A DNA stretch of 64,000 nt, from positions 210,204,445-210,268,444 of the forward strand of contig CM054060.1 in NCBI GenBank assembly GCA_028641055.1. Reading direction: 5' to 3'. This document shows, piece by piece, positions 10,752 to 22,509 of the stretch (position 1 is the stretch's first letter; every line of letters starts with the position of its first letter). Under the pieces are notes generated by a model that had not been told where the DNA came from, did not search any database, and saw only the letters and a list, made by a program, of their open reading frames with translations. This DNA is from Alopecurus myosuroides. Taxonomy: Eukaryota; Streptophyta; Magnoliopsida; Poales; Poaceae. The translations under genes were made by a program, and so were the position numbers.

Positions 10752-11036
10752 CTAGAAAATACCCCGCGCGTTGCGGCGGGAATAATAGAGCCACAACGTA
10801 ATGCAAAATCGGAATAAATAATTTTGTGAAGAGAAAACTAATATGTGATGTGCATAGGAGCTCGCTTACAACACAACAAAGATAGCAGCTGTGTGAAAAT
10901 CAATTCAATAATGCAACACCTGTTACAGGTTGTGGCGTACAACCTACGAAGGGCTCCAAAATATTAAAAGGAGATAAACTTGATAAATAAGGTGCTACGT
11001 GTATATTGGCTCATGAAAATGTTACTATAGATTCTA

Positions 11037-11197
11037 CTCCCTCCGTATCAAAATATAAGATGTTTTAGCATTTCCTAAATAATATGTACCTAGACATGTT
11101 TTAATGTAAGATGCATATGAATCTACACACTAAAACATGTCTAGATACACTATATCTACAAAATGCTAAAACATCTTATATTTTGATACGGAGGGAG
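11037..11197. mobile_element. Stowaway MITE, 161 bp
   Basis: Perfect termini CTCCCTCCGTATC and GATACGGAGGGAG enclose long, nearly complete inverted repeats, with TA duplications at 11035-11036 and 11198-11199. This is the classic Tc1/mariner-derived Stowaway of grasses, here inserted inside the Helitron. Confidence 0.95.
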
Positions 11198-11277
11198 TAG
11201 TTTATCTTAGTTACGAATGCATTTCAAGCCTTTTCGGGCCAATGAACATTCCGGCAAAAAAAAGATTGAAGAGAGTA

Positions 11278-11340
11278 TAACGAAGTTATACTTGAAAGTA
11301 TACTTAATGATTTATACTTGAAAGTATACTTAATAATTTT
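11278..11340. repeat. Short tandem duplication in Helitron
   Basis: The block TTATACTTGAAAGTATACTT occurs twice, about 29 bases apart. Each copy contains a small palindrome (TATACTTGAAAGTATA). Confidence 0.6.
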
Positions 11341-11382
11341 ATGGAATGAACTGAAGGCACTCGAGTCATTTAGTACCTAAAT

Positions 11383-11898
11383 TTGAACATGATGAAGCGT
11401 GTCCATTCTGCATGGACTTCTAAGTTTCTGTATGAATATGCGAAAACTGTGCAGAAATGGTATAGGATATATAAGGGGAAGTCCAGTAGTGACATGTGTG
11501 AAGGTGCAAACTTAATCCCTGCAGCAGCTTTCCTGCATGTCGTAAAATGTACACAACCCAAGGGATGCAAATTCTGCGATATGTAGAGATATGGTCCTTG
11601 GAATGTACATAAAACTGTCTAGCTGCTTCGCTCTCAGAGTTGACGACTGTTGGTAATCCAAAATACACCAAAATGTGAATATACCTTTGATATTATGATA
11701 TTCATTCAGGGCAAAGAAAAATACATTTATGTGGTGACCAATGAAGACATGGGGCAAGTAAGACCATTGGAACAAATATGTACCGTAGGTGTACACTTTG
11801 AGGGACGGACACTACTTCCTGAAAGTGACTTTAATGGAGTTTTTGTTTATTCACATGTGTGTAAATGTCCATGTTCTTGTACAGTAAGTCATTTTTAA
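11383..11898 (+). other. Two short ORFs in Helitron, function unknown
   Basis: Two small + strand ORFs (11383-11586, 67 codons; 11650-11898, 82 codons) lie in the Helitron interior. I recognise no domain and neither has a clear promoter. They could be captured gene fragments or chance ORFs; support for coding is weak. Confidence 0.2.
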
Positions 11899-11929
11899 GC
11901 TGTACTTGACACAAAAGCTTAGAAGGAAA

Positions 11930-12260
11930 GATTATTTGCCATAACCCAAACTTTCACAAAGAATTTGAGAAGAATGAGCTCTGAAGGAGGACTTATTGCA
12001 CTGGTACATGAGCTCATCTGAAGACTCTGTGTTTTCACTAAAAAATAGTTTGCCATACCCTAAAGCAACAACAGAGAAGAATGAGCTCTGGAGAAAAATG
12101 AGTTCTGACGGAGCACCTGCACTGATATATGTGCGCATCTGAAATACTGTCGGTTTTCCAAATAAAACTAAGAATAAATCAATTTTTCCATATCCCAATC
12201 TGTTACACAAAATGAAGAAGAATGAGCTCCCAAGATGGACTTGCGCTGATATATGAATCT
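11930..12260. repeat. Imperfect triplicated block in Helitron
   Basis: Three diverged copies begin near 11935, 12048 and 12182. Each has a TTTGCCATAACCC-like start followed by GAAGAATGAGCTC 25-40 bases later. The units are about 113-134 bp. Confidence 0.6.
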
Positions 12261-13020
12261 GCCTATAGAAATTTCTTCTTTTACCATAAAACTAAAAAAA
12301 ATACTACAACACAGGGAGAAATATACGTACTGATGGTCTTCTAGTAAATCTCGCTCAGTTTGGGAGTATATATCAAGAACTCAAAGTGGAGCAATATAGT
12401 TCTGGTAATCAATCTAGTAAATTCTTAATCTTTGCAGATAAAGTTACAAATAAATCATAACTGGGGTGAGAGGACGAATCAATCATTCCATCAATGCCAA
12501 CGGGAAGGTACGCGGGGGAGGTACGATCACTTGGTGAAACCATGGCCGCAAGGGCAAGCTAACGGCCGGTCCTTGATCGGGAAGGAGAAGCATTATTCTA
12601 CTCTGTTAGGGCTGTCAAGGGGAAGCGATTCATGTTATGGAAACAGAGTAGACTGATATATATGAAGGAAAAAAGGAATAGGAAAGGATACGGCGGGCTG
12701 ACAATGGAATGGGAGGACACAACAAAAACCGTCTTTCGACTTCTCCATCAGTTTCTCTGCAGTCATTTCTCGTGGAGATGGCACAGGAGATGAGGAGAGT
12801 ACCTGGCCGCGGATATTATGGAGAAGACGAACACGAAGAGAAGAAAAACATAAATGGGTTGGTTCGTGGGCTTCAGGCCGCTAGAGTACTGGGCCGTCAT
12901 AATAATGGAAACAAAATACACGGAACAGAACAAATAGCGAAATTAACGGAACATAGAATTTTTCTTCTGAGGTTGACGTGGAATAGCTACATGTTTAGAG
13001 AAATAGGATAGTAGGGATGA

Positions 13021-13157
13021 TCTACTTAGTTCTATAGGATTTGTTGCTAGTGATATTCCTAATAATAAACCTCTTAAGCATTGGTGAATTTGATAACTTC
13101 ATTGTTAAACAAACTCATTTTAATGAGCAAGTTCAAAACAATTTGAATGAAAATTCT
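13021..13157 (+). pseudogene. Decayed retroelement coding fragment, right half
   Basis: This resumes the fragment ending at 10751. A coding-like frame (SIGFVASDIPNNKPLKHW) shifts and continues (DNFIVKQTHFNEQVQNNL) up to the left end of the long LTR at 13158. It is decayed by frameshifts and cut by the insertion. Confidence 0.45.
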
Positions 13158-13436
13158 TGTGGGGACCCTAGACTATCAGTCCGAGACCTCCAGTATGCAT
13201 ACATTCACGATCCCATGATCAGTTAGTCGTGAACAACATACTCGACTTGGCATTGCAGATTACAACATCCACTACATGAATACACGTCTTACACAACTGG
13301 TCACATGACCCAGTTGAAAACAACTGCCACACAGGCGAGGAAAACACACTAAATAGCGGAAGTCTTCAAAAACAAACTCATGGTAAAACCCAAGTGATGC
13401 CTTGACTACCTACAGACTACTGACTCAGAGACGTTC

Positions 13437-13553
13437 CTAGTTCGTGCAGTCGTCAGCGGCGCCATCTTCGTCGGATTCTTCAGAGTGCTGCTCAAAGTCT
13501 GGCTAAGACAATAGCCAGGGACGAAACCAATATGAGTACATTGGATTGTACTC
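13437..13553 (-). other. LTR-resident acidic tail ORF (minus strand)
   Basis: The minus strand carries GAGTACAATCCAATGTACTC (13553-13534), then an open frame DFEQHSEESDEDGAADDCTN ending at TAG 13437-13439. The aligned frame in the LTR at 60664-60784 also has PDFE, an acidic middle and an AD...N stop ending. A TAG sits upstream within this frame but ends a TTGTCTTAG stretch that could be a splice acceptor. Confidence 0.4.
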
Positions 13554-13616
13554 GCAAGTCACCTCAAATGAAAGCTAAAGCATGCAAGTATGCATATATG
13601 CTCATTAGGTAAATTA

Positions 13617-13743
13617 ACAGATGCTCCATGGTGCCCATGCTCCTGTATGAACAGCTGTATATTTTGGGTATGTAGACACCATGGATATCTGTTAATTTAC
13701 CTATATAGGAAGCCCAAATGGGGCACCTAGGAGCATGGGCACC
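13617..13743. repeat. Palindromic insert with nested inverted repeats
   Basis: AGGTAAATTAACAGAT pairs with ATCTGTTAATTTACCT about 70 bp away, and GGTGCCCATGCTCCT pairs with AGGAGCATGGGCACC about 100 bp away. The overlapping arms suggest a MITE or a rearranged pair. The GGTGCCCATGCTCC motif recurs in the LTR at about 56207. Confidence 0.5.
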
Positions 13744-14020
13744 GGTATCAAATACCGTACATTTTAGGTATGTAGACACCATGAATATATTGAGTATGCA
13801 TATCTTGGGTATGTAAGAGGTATATATAACCTTAGGTATGCATATTATCGGGTATATGTACCTAAAAATGTATACACATACATGTATGTATATATACATA
13901 CCTGTTCTGTACCTGTACATTTGGGTATGTGTATTCTAGGAATAGAAGGTATGTAGTTAATTTAGATACGTATACACATGATATATATACCTCTTACATA
14001 CCCAAGGTATATATATATAT

Positions 14021-14634
14021 GACAAATTCAGGCTACTCCCGGGTGTAGCTACACCCACATGTGTTTAGTATGATGTATGTAGTATCTATTATACCGGAGA
14101 GTATGTACAAGTAGTATGCAGTATATATTACTATTTCGGGATTATATATACTACTTTTTATGTACTATGTGTAATTTTTCTATATACTCCTTTTATACGT
14201 ACATATATACATGTATTTTAAATATATAGTGCAAACTATATGCTCAATTTTATAATTTTCACGAAACTTGTTTCTACGCCCGGGTGTAGCTACACCCATG
14301 TCTCATATACTGCCGTACGGAGGTATGTGTCATACTTTTTTGGTCTGAGTACGTTCATATACTATATCTAAGATACTCCAAAACAAGTTTCGTGAAAATT
14401 ATAAAATTGAGCATGTATTTTGCACTATATATTCAAAATACCGGTATATATGTACGTATAAAAGTACTATGTAGAAATTATACAGATACTATATAAAATG
14501 TAGTATATATATTGCAGAAATAGTAGTATATACTGCATACTACACGTACATACTCTCCGATATGATAGATACTACATACATCATACTAAACACATGTGGG
14601 TGTAGCTACACCCGGGAGTAGCATGAATTTGTCC
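14021..14634. mobile_element. Foldback/MITE element with 253-bp arms
   Basis: The left arm 14021-14273 and right arm 14382-14634 are near-perfect reverse complements, and the outer ends read GACAAATTC and GAATTTGTC. The self-complementary motif GGGTGTAGCTACACCC is present at 14041, 14282 and 14598, so a third copy sits in the loop. Flanks are TATATATAT on both sides, so a TSD is likely but cannot be delimited. No ORF is present. It may be a Mutator-like MITE (inference from long arms and AT-rich target). Confidence 0.8.
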
Positions 14635-15780
14635 TATATATATATATAGATATAGATAGATAGAGATAGTAGGAAGGCTGTAATTAGGATTCAACCAGCC
14701 ATTATGAATTAAAGATCCATCATGGTTGATCAAGTTTTCGATTCTTTGTTGAACAAGATACTTCGAAAGATATTTAGTTTCTCTTGTAGACATTGCATGT
14801 CCACAAGGTTTTAATAAGAGCATTCTAAAAAGAAGAAAATCTTTATTTGCAAAACTTCTTGGAAGATCAAATCTTCAAAAACATCATTCTCCGGTACCTC
14901 AAAGGTACGATCATTTCCCTTTCCAAGTACCTCCCAGGTACAATACTGAAAACAATTTTCAAGCTTTTTGAAAACATTGACACAATGCTAGCTACATGTC
15001 CATTCAACTGTCCATATCCGAGAACTCGGCTATTCTGAATAGTTTTACTCTGCAGAGGTGTACACATTCGACAAGATCCAGTAGATCCGCCGTGAACAAC
15101 CACAGACTGTCCGACAAAGTATGTGAACATCAGATAACTGGTCCTAACTATCCACTATGCAGGTGCTAGTAGATGACTACCTCTTCACCTGGGTTTGTTC
15201 TCCCCGACACCGAGTGAGTCAGCCATATCGATCCGGTTTCCCCTGACAACACACCACCATGGCAGGAGACCCAACTGTTGCAACCGGTGGCGAAGTTAAT
15301 CCCACACTCTGAATGTCCCATGATTTCCTTTCTGGCAAAAATTCGGTTCAAGGGACTCTAAACCCTATAGCACATTGAGGTAGACACGGACTAACATCGA
15401 CAAGCCTCTAGTTAGACCCCATTCTCATATTGAGGTAATGTGGAAGCACGTATTGGTTGTCCGACGAAGACTAGGTTATGTGTCATTTTTGGAAAACAAG
15501 TTGAAAACATTTCCTTCTTCACAACTTTTGTTTTCCAAAAACATCAAGTTAAACATGTCCACTAAGGGACTTAAGTAGATGAAGTGATGATACCAAGATG
15601 ACTAAAGGGCTTGGTAACACCAAGATTATATAGTGGCTATAACATATTAGATACATAAATAGTGGTATAGTCCACTTAAGGAAAGAGTTTTTGAATGAAA
15701 ATTTTGTAAAACTTCATAAGTAAAACATGCATGATAGATAATGATAAGTAAACAACAAGCAAGCATTTAGAGTGTCTTGC

Positions 15781-15862
15781 CTTGGCATTGGTCTTGGTCT
15801 TGCTCTTGAAATAAACAAGAGTAGCAATAAAACCTCTCCAAGAATAATACCGTCTTCGTTAT
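15781..15862 (-). other. LTR mini-exon (minus-strand LTR)
   Basis: In minus orientation the block follows AACGTTAG and, after two bases, reads NEDGIILGEVLLL. It ends AAG followed by the GC donor GCAAGA. The acceptor and start (GTTAG then A-AACGAAGA) match the LTR at 59320 base for base in most positions. Acceptor phase agrees with the other three LTRs; the donor phase differs by one base. Confidence 0.4.
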
Positions 15863-17248
15863 CTAACGTTGTAAAATAAAAAGTAAAGCACCCAATCAGA
15901 ACCAAACAAAGGCAAGAACTTGCTAACTAGTAAACATACAACAGTCAATTCATGAAACAAATACACTAAAAAACAATAGTACTAGGGTACACACCAACAA
16001 GTAAAACATGCACAAATAATACAAAGAAATAACACTAGAAATGGTGCTATTGATCCTCAACCAAATTTGCATGAGTTCAGTGGGTGTGCCATTCTCATAT
16101 CATGCCCAAATAAGGTTAAATGACTCTCTGGTCATTCATGAGGATAAATAAAACAGCAAGAAAACAACTTAGGAACACATACACATGCATAGGAAAATAA
16201 TAGCAAGCAATACTACAAGCCTATAGTAACACAAGATTTTCTATACATGGAGAAATAATAAAACCAGTGGCCAAGCAACACAATAACATAGACATATCTA
16301 TAATAAACATGTGAAGGCATCACTCAATACATGAAAATACTCATGGAGCAAAACAACAACTAAAACTAGACATGGAAAATGACTATTTAGACATGCATAC
16401 ATGCATAACCCTAATAGATCATAAAACAAGATTTATTCTAACAGTAGCTATTGTATGACAATTAATGCTAAATAAATCACTCAAAATAGTTTACTAACAT
16501 AATAAAATAACAAGAGTAATTCCTGTTGCTAGGAAAACACTATAAGAGAAGAAAACTACTAATAAACATGGTTGTTCACACACACTTTCCTAACATGCTA
16601 GTGACACACACAAAACACAGCATAATGATGGATTACCACCCTACACATTCTAGGAATCACATTTAGAACAATAAGATTTAACACCACAAAAAATAAGACA
16701 ATAATAATAAAAAGGCAGAAAATGAATAAACAGTAGATAATTCACCAAGCCTATTCTATAACTCCTAAAATCATGAAAACCTAGTATTAGGTGCTCCTAG
16801 TAACTACCAAACCAACACAATTGGATTCTCATAAAAAATCATCACCAAATAAATTAAAAAATTCACATAAGTGTTCTCTGGTCCTAAACAAACATGCATG
16901 CCATTTCACACAAAAACTCAAGTCAACACAAGGTCAATTTCTAAAGATAGGTAACATCAAGAGATTCTCAAAACAATTTAGTTTTTAAGATTTGGACACT
17001 TAAAACACAAGTTATGATTTAAAAGGTGAAACTAAGTGCTTCTGCCATTTATTTTAATTCTCCTAAAATAAAGCACAAAATACAGATCTACAAGTTGGAG
17101 GTGGTTAAGAAAATGTATAACTATCACTAGTAATTTTTGTTAGTACAAAAAAAATCAATTTAACCATTTTAATTTGATTTAAATTGGAGCACCAGATTCA
17201 GATTTGCAGGGAAATGAATAAACAACCTGTAGAAAAACAATTATCAGG

Positions 17249-17839
17249 CTAGATCTCGAGCGGGCATGGGTTGAAAGAAGGCAGGCCGACCCGCCAGGAG
17301 TTCTCCCGTGCGTAGAATAAGTCAAACACGCCGACAGTGGGGCATGCGGGCCCCAACCGTCGGTGAGGACTCAGATCTTGACCAGTACACCCCCGTCGGA
17401 TCTTGATCCGACGGTTGAGAAGAGGGCTTCGTAGGGCGTGCCGGCGATGACCAACAGATGTGGCAGTGTCCCCTCTCGTGGCCGAAGTACGCCGGAAAGC
17501 TCGCCGATGGAAGCTTGGAGGCTCGCCTCCAAGAGCTTCCTGCACCAGGAGACTCGGGACACCACCACACGTCCGTTTCCCCCACCCGTGCTTGGCGGAA
17601 ACGGCCGGAGCGGGACGGAGCGGTGAACCAAGCTCTATGTTGGCGGCGCCCCTGCAAGGAGTGGATGTACAAATTAGGAGGCAGAGGAGGAGAAAAGATA
17701 GGAGGGAACGCCCTGTGCCCACGGCTCGACGGGGGTGCGGTCCGTGGAGTTTCCGATTCGATTTCGGCAATAGGACGAGCAACAGAGAGAGGTTTCGATG
17801 TGAGGGGTCGATTGGGGAGGGGTGTAGACAGTGCGACAT
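17249..17839 (-). other. GC-rich LTR leader with long ORF
   Basis: A 196-codon minus-strand ORF lies here, but overlapping ORFs of similar length occur on the + strand because the region is GC-rich. It occupies the same LTR position as the GC-rich leader at 56340-57000. I regard it as transcript leader rather than a supported protein gene. Confidence 0.3.
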
Positions 17840-19965
17840 GGTTGAGATCGAAGGGGCAGCCTCGGGTGGCCTGGCGCCACTGCCCCGAGTGTGGCGTCCA
17901 TGGTGGCCATGGCTAGGGAGCTCACGAGCAAGCTTGAGACTTCAAGCATGTCTGGGGGACTACCTGAGGTGAGGAGGCAGAGCAGGCAGGAGAGGAGCGG
18001 AGGAGGAGGTCTGGGGTGGTGGGAACATGATTTCATGTCTTAGCACCAGAAGGTGTTTGTCAGTGAAATGAGGAGGAAGGAGAGTGAGAGGGAGGAGATG
18101 GAGATGTCACCCGTGCTCCTGGTGGTATCGTGAAGCTAGATGATAAGGAGGAAGGGAATGAGTGGCGGGTGTGGCGGAGCTCGACGGCCACCTATGATGT
18201 ACCTTGGCATTTAGCCCATGGAGGAGGTGTGAAGGAGAAGGGAGGAGGTGTTGGGTATAAAATAATGCGTAGGGGTTTAAGTTGGATGTTTGCTACCTCA
18301 CATAGCAAGAGAGAGGGAGCGAAATGACCAGGGCAAGCCTGCTCTCAACAGTGACCAAAAATGCCAGAAAGTATTTTTTGGTTCTTTCACAAGAATTTTG
18401 AATAGAGCACATGTCAAAAGATCATGTCTATTCGATAGATAATCAAAAATGGAGTCTAGGGATGGTGGCCTCAAAATTTTCGAAAATATTTGTTTCACAA
18501 AATTTTGGAAATTCAAAAAGTGGTGAAACTGTTTTTAAATGTTTTCTTCAATTTTTTTTGACACAACTAGCAAATGTTTTTGTATAAATAAGTTACACAT
18601 GACGATAGGCATGTTGGGTAATTTTTCCAAGAATTTAGGAAATAATTTTATTCACAAAATATTTAAAAGTTCATTTCTGGCATTTTGGAAAATAAAATAC
18701 AATAAATAGTAAAAAGCTTTTAAAACAAATATTTTTGACTTGGGATGAGAGAGTATACAATTTATGCCTCAAAAGTGATTTTTAATAAACAACTCTTTTG
18801 AAGAGGCTTCAAGTGAAAAAGGGTGAAAAGAAGGGATTGTTTAGTAGGTAAAAAACCTTGGGAGAAAAGTAATATAATGGCCACTGAAAAATAAATGGAT
18901 CACATATATGGTATGTATAAGTCATGAAGATGATAAGGGGATGTTGATGGTGCTAAAAATAGATAGGAGTGATTTTTAGGAAGATAGCCAAAATGCATCT
19001 AGATAACATGGATATGATCAATATTTTGGGGCGCCTTCTAAAGGACTTTGAAAGAGGATGGTAAAAAGAGCTGCAATATCCAAAATAACAACTTGGATGG
19101 AAATTATAAATATGAAACATGGTATCCATGAAGGTGCTTTGATGAATAGGTCATGATTTTCAATTATGGTAGGAGGCCAAAGTTGGAGAATTTAGAGAGA
19201 ACAAAAGAGGAGATTGAAATAGAATTGAATCTGATACTGATGCCTGATCTTGTTATTTATACATTTTATTCAATTAAAACATCACACATTCATAATAAAA
19301 CAGATATAAACACTTCAAGGAAAACACAATATAAGTTAATAATACCAAGACCGAACAAGTTCACTTAAGCAAGTCAGTTCTTTAATCCAATTTCCAAAGT
19401 GTTTTCTCAAGTGTTAAAGAAAGGTAGTGATAAAGCCATACCATGACAAGAGGATTTTGTAAATAAGTTCAACTCAAATCTTGTTATTTTCAAAAGAATA
19501 TAATTGAGGTAAAACATAGGGGTAAGGCAGTCCCCTATTATAGTTTTTGCAAAGAAGGAAGTGAGATGGGGTTTTCGAAATACTTGCAAAAATATCTTGG
19601 TTGAAAACAGGTAGGAGACGATTACCTCCAAAATACTTTTCATATAGTTTTGGAAAATACCTTTTATTTTCTCAAAAGCTTGGTCTTTGGGTTGTTGTTA
19701 AAACCAAATCATTTAAAAAGGGTTTTGCCAAAATAAGGTGATAAGTTTTCTTGTCATGACTTGATCACAAGGGTTAAGTTTTAAGAAGGTTATGATCATT
19801 GAGTTTATTGTTAGGTTTTACCAAACACAAACACATCATAAAAAATAATCAAATGGAAGTGAAACACAAGCATTAGACAAACATTTCAAAAAGTTTTTGT
19901 TGGGCCAGATTTTTGGGTTATTGAAAACAAGTTTTTTTCTGTCTTCTAAAAATTGGGTTGTTCCA

Positions 19966-21862
19966 TCTCTCCCCCCTTAAAATAAATCTCGTCCCCGAGA
20001 TTCGTAAGTGGGTACTATAAGAGTGTAACAAAAAAAAGAGTCTCGGGCTTCTTCATCTTTTTGTAATTGCTGAACCCTTAACGAGGTGGTCGTCTGAAAA
20101 CTTGATGAGCTGATGTGTCAAGATTTTGCTTGTCGAGGAGATGGTTAGATTCACTTGACGCTTCCCATCCTTGTTGTTGATGTTTGTAGGACGACACAAG
20201 CTAATTAGGGGTCATGACCATACTGCTTCGTAGACTTCCTGTCTTTGTCTTGATCTTCTCTCTTTAGGAGTATAACAGGTAGTTACCCATGAAAACAATC
20301 GGGCCTCACCGGGCGTCAGGTACGTAGACTTGACTCTCTCCGATATCTGATAGGAAGGCTGTTACAAACTCCTATATGCTTCTTTGCTTGCCTTGGTGGT
20401 CAGCATCGTCGAAGTGCAGATGCTTCTCCCCTTTTATTATTCTTGGTAGGTTGTCGGTGGATTATCTTCATCTTCGTCTCCTTTTTTTCTTAGTGGCGAA
20501 GGCACGTCGTGGAAGACTTCATTGGGTATTGGTCTTCATGGAGCTTTGAAGGTGTCTTCTTAGGTGGTTTAGGGTCACCCATTTAGCTTTCCTTCGGGAA
20601 AAATAGCCAGTGCCCTTTTGCAAACCTTTGGTTAGATGGCAGTCTAAAATTAGATAGTTATGTTAGTAGTGTTAGATTGGTAAGGTTTTTGTTGGAGTTG
20701 CGAGACTCAGCTCGCGTCATCTTTGTCTTGAATCTGAATTCTTCGTCCCTCTTGATGATTCTTGATGTAGTTGCATAAAATGGCACGTGAAGCACGCTAT
20801 CCATCTTGAAGAAGATTTCAGAGTCTTGGGCCCTCGGGTTGAAGTGGAGAGTGTTACATACCTTTCACTTCTCATGAGGGGATGGAGGGTGAAAACTTTT
20901 CTAAAAGGGTTTTTTGCTAAGTTGTGCCTTGAAGAGATTCCAAAGGTGCAACTATGGCTGACAGCGCAAAAAGAGTTTTTGCAAATAGACATGAATGAAG
21001 AAAGAGGTAAAAGTGTGGTGACTTTGTTGTGCCGAAAATGCGTGCTTGTGAGACACTCATACAAACTATTAAAAAGCACGCACAACAAGGGAGCAAGTAA
21101 AACATCACGCAAGAATAGACCACACAAACATCACACAAGCAAAGAACAAACAAGGTACCTTTGATACCAGTAAACCTCTAATACCATGGAAGAACGGGGT
21201 AGCTCAAGTAAAACCAGTGAGCATACCATATCGATCCTATGGGTCTGGGTCAACCAGGGTGGTTCAAGTCTTCAAGCCGTTAACGTCTTTGTATATTGTC
21301 GTTGTTGAGCTTGAAATTTGGTATAGTCTTCAAATCTCGAGGATTTTCTTCATCTCATTCAAGTTGGAAAAACTCTACGGTGAGATCACTTTAGTTTAGG
21401 AGGTTGTTGTCGATCTTCGTTCTTTGTATAGAAATCACCTTGATGTCGAGGTCTTCAGAAGGAATCTTCTTTTACTTCGGGTTGCTAATTACTAAGGTCT
21501 TCTTGGGACATCGTCAAGTATGTAACTTTTTAAAAAGATGACGGAAGAAAACCTTTTGGTAAACCTTTAAATAAAAACCAAAGTTTCATAAACTCATGTT
21601 TATTTATTTGTACAAAATATTTTGATCCATGAAAACAAAGGAGAAAAACGGTATGTTTACTGTTTTCTTTGTTTTTCTAATTTATTGTTTTAGAAACTAG
21701 GAATTTTTTTTGAAAATACGAGAGGAGTGGAAACTATGCTTAGAGTTCCTTAGATAAAAAAATTTGGGTAGTAATATAGTTTTTACCAAAATATTTTTAT
21801 TTCCTATCTGACGTCCATGCTAACTAAGGTCTCCTAAGTCAGGATGGCTCTGATACCAACTC
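19966..21862 (-). other. Interior of minus-strand element: PPT, leader, no gag-pol
   Basis: At the left is a polypurine tract (TTAAGGGGGGAGAGA on the minus strand, 19980-19966). At the right is the primer binding site. The leader (about 21840-21470 on the minus strand) matches 61064-61515, including ACGATGTCCC-AGAAGACC. The minus strand has one 136-codon ORF at 20717-21127 with no recognisable domain and no + strand competitor of clear merit. I see no structural or enzymatic motif. Confidence 0.6.
21846..21858 (-). other. Primer binding site, initiator-Met type
   Basis: The minus strand reads TGGTATCAGAGCC four bases after the LTR end at 21863. This is complementary to the 3' end of plant initiator methionine tRNA, the primer used by many LTR retrotransposons. 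Confidence 0.85.
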
Positions 21863-22294
21863 TGTGGGGACCCCAAACTAGCAGTCCGAGACCTCTAGTA
21901 TGCATACATTCACGATCCCATGACCAGTTAGTCGTGAACAACATACTCGAGTTGGCATTACAGATTACAACATCCACTACACGAATACACGTCTTACACA
22001 ACTGGTCACATGACCCAGTTGAAAACAACTGCCACAGAGGGCAGGAAAACACACTAAACGGCGAAAGTCGTCAAAAAGTAAAACCCAAGTCATGCCTTGA
22101 CTATCTACATGCTACTGACTCAGAGACGTTCGTAGTTCGCTCAGTCGTCAACGGTGCCATCTTCGTCGGGTTCTCCAGAGTGCTGCTCAAAGTCTGGCTA
22201 AGACAATAGCCAGTGACGAAAACCAATATGAGTACATTGGATTGTACTCGCCAGTCACCCCAAATGAAAGCTAAAGCATGCAAGTATGCATATC
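21863..22294 (-). repeat. 5' LTR remnant of minus-strand element
   Basis: It matches 13158-13589 closely, including the acidic tail ORF region and the GTAC palindrome (22230-22249), then stops abruptly at GCATA/TCTTTACTATT. The rest of this LTR is not seen in the window. Confidence 0.85.
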
Positions 22295-22509
22295 TTTACT
22301 ATTAAAGTTGAGTAGGCCGTGTCCGTGATTGTGGTACGTCCTAGGCCTCCCTCATCACTCTCGCTGGCGCACGCAAGAAAAGAAAGGGAATGTTGTCAAC
22401 CGAGAAAATATCTGTGGGAAAGTCCCACGCTACTCCTGTAACTTCTCCCCACGACTCCATACTTATCTCATCCTCCCCACCAAAATTGCAAACCACCTCC
22501 TATCCATGG
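22295..22509 (+). mobile_element. Candidate Helitron 5' terminus
   Basis: The break in the LTR remnant begins TCTTTACTATTAAAG, preceded by A. This is a close match to the TC(T)-TACTA style of Helitron 5' ends. No matching CTRR end with hairpin was found downstream, so the extent is unknown. The tandem array starts about 215 bp further on and may lie inside this Helitron. Confidence 0.45.

Larger units (their letters stand above)
10752..13020 (-). mobile_element. Non-autonomous Helitron, reverse orientation
   Basis: The minus strand ends in a GC-rich hairpin (CCGCAACGCGCGGGG), about ten bases, then CTAG at 10755-10752 followed by T. The other end begins TCATCCCTACTATCC at 13020, preceded by A on the minus strand. 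TC start, CTAG end, terminal hairpin and A/T insertion context are the Helitron hallmarks. Removing the element brings together two coding-like flanks (10494-10751 and 13021-13157). No Rep/helicase is encoded, so it is non-autonomous. The minus-strand start region (about 13000-12450) is leader-like. Confidence 0.78.
13158..19965 (-). repeat. 3' LTR of minus-strand element, 6.8 kb including insertions
   Basis: In minus orientation it begins TGGAACAACCC at 19965, directly after the polypurine tract, and ends GGGTCCCCACA at 13158. Inside are a foldback element (14021-14634) and a smaller palindromic insert near 13617-13743. The minus strand shows an AT-rich U3, a GC-rich leader (about 18240-17250), an AT-rich presumed intron (17250-15863), the acidic mini-exon (15862-15781) and the acidic tail ORF ending at 13437. 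Large stretches (18300-19960, 15900-17240) hold nothing I recognise. Confidence 0.82.
13158..22294 (-). mobile_element. Minus-strand long-LTR element, non-autonomous, 5' end truncated
   Basis: In minus orientation it has a truncated 5' LTR (21863-22294), a primer binding site (21846-21858), a ~1.9-kb interior, a polypurine tract and a 3' LTR (13158-19965). The two LTR copies align over 13158-13589 and 21863-22294. No gag, protease, RT or integrase motif is present in the interior, so any movement needed proteins from another element. The LTR end and leader closely match the element at 54978-64000, so they are one family group. Confidence 0.82.

Noticed and set aside
17249..17972. Overlapping ORFs of 116-196 codons on both strands as genes
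   Set aside because: GC-rich LTR leader sequence lacks stops in several frames at once; the equivalent region of the other LTR has no matching protein.
20717..21164. ORFs on both strands in the interior of the minus-strand element as gag
   Set aside because: No gag core, zinc knuckle or other motif is present, and the two strands are equally open.
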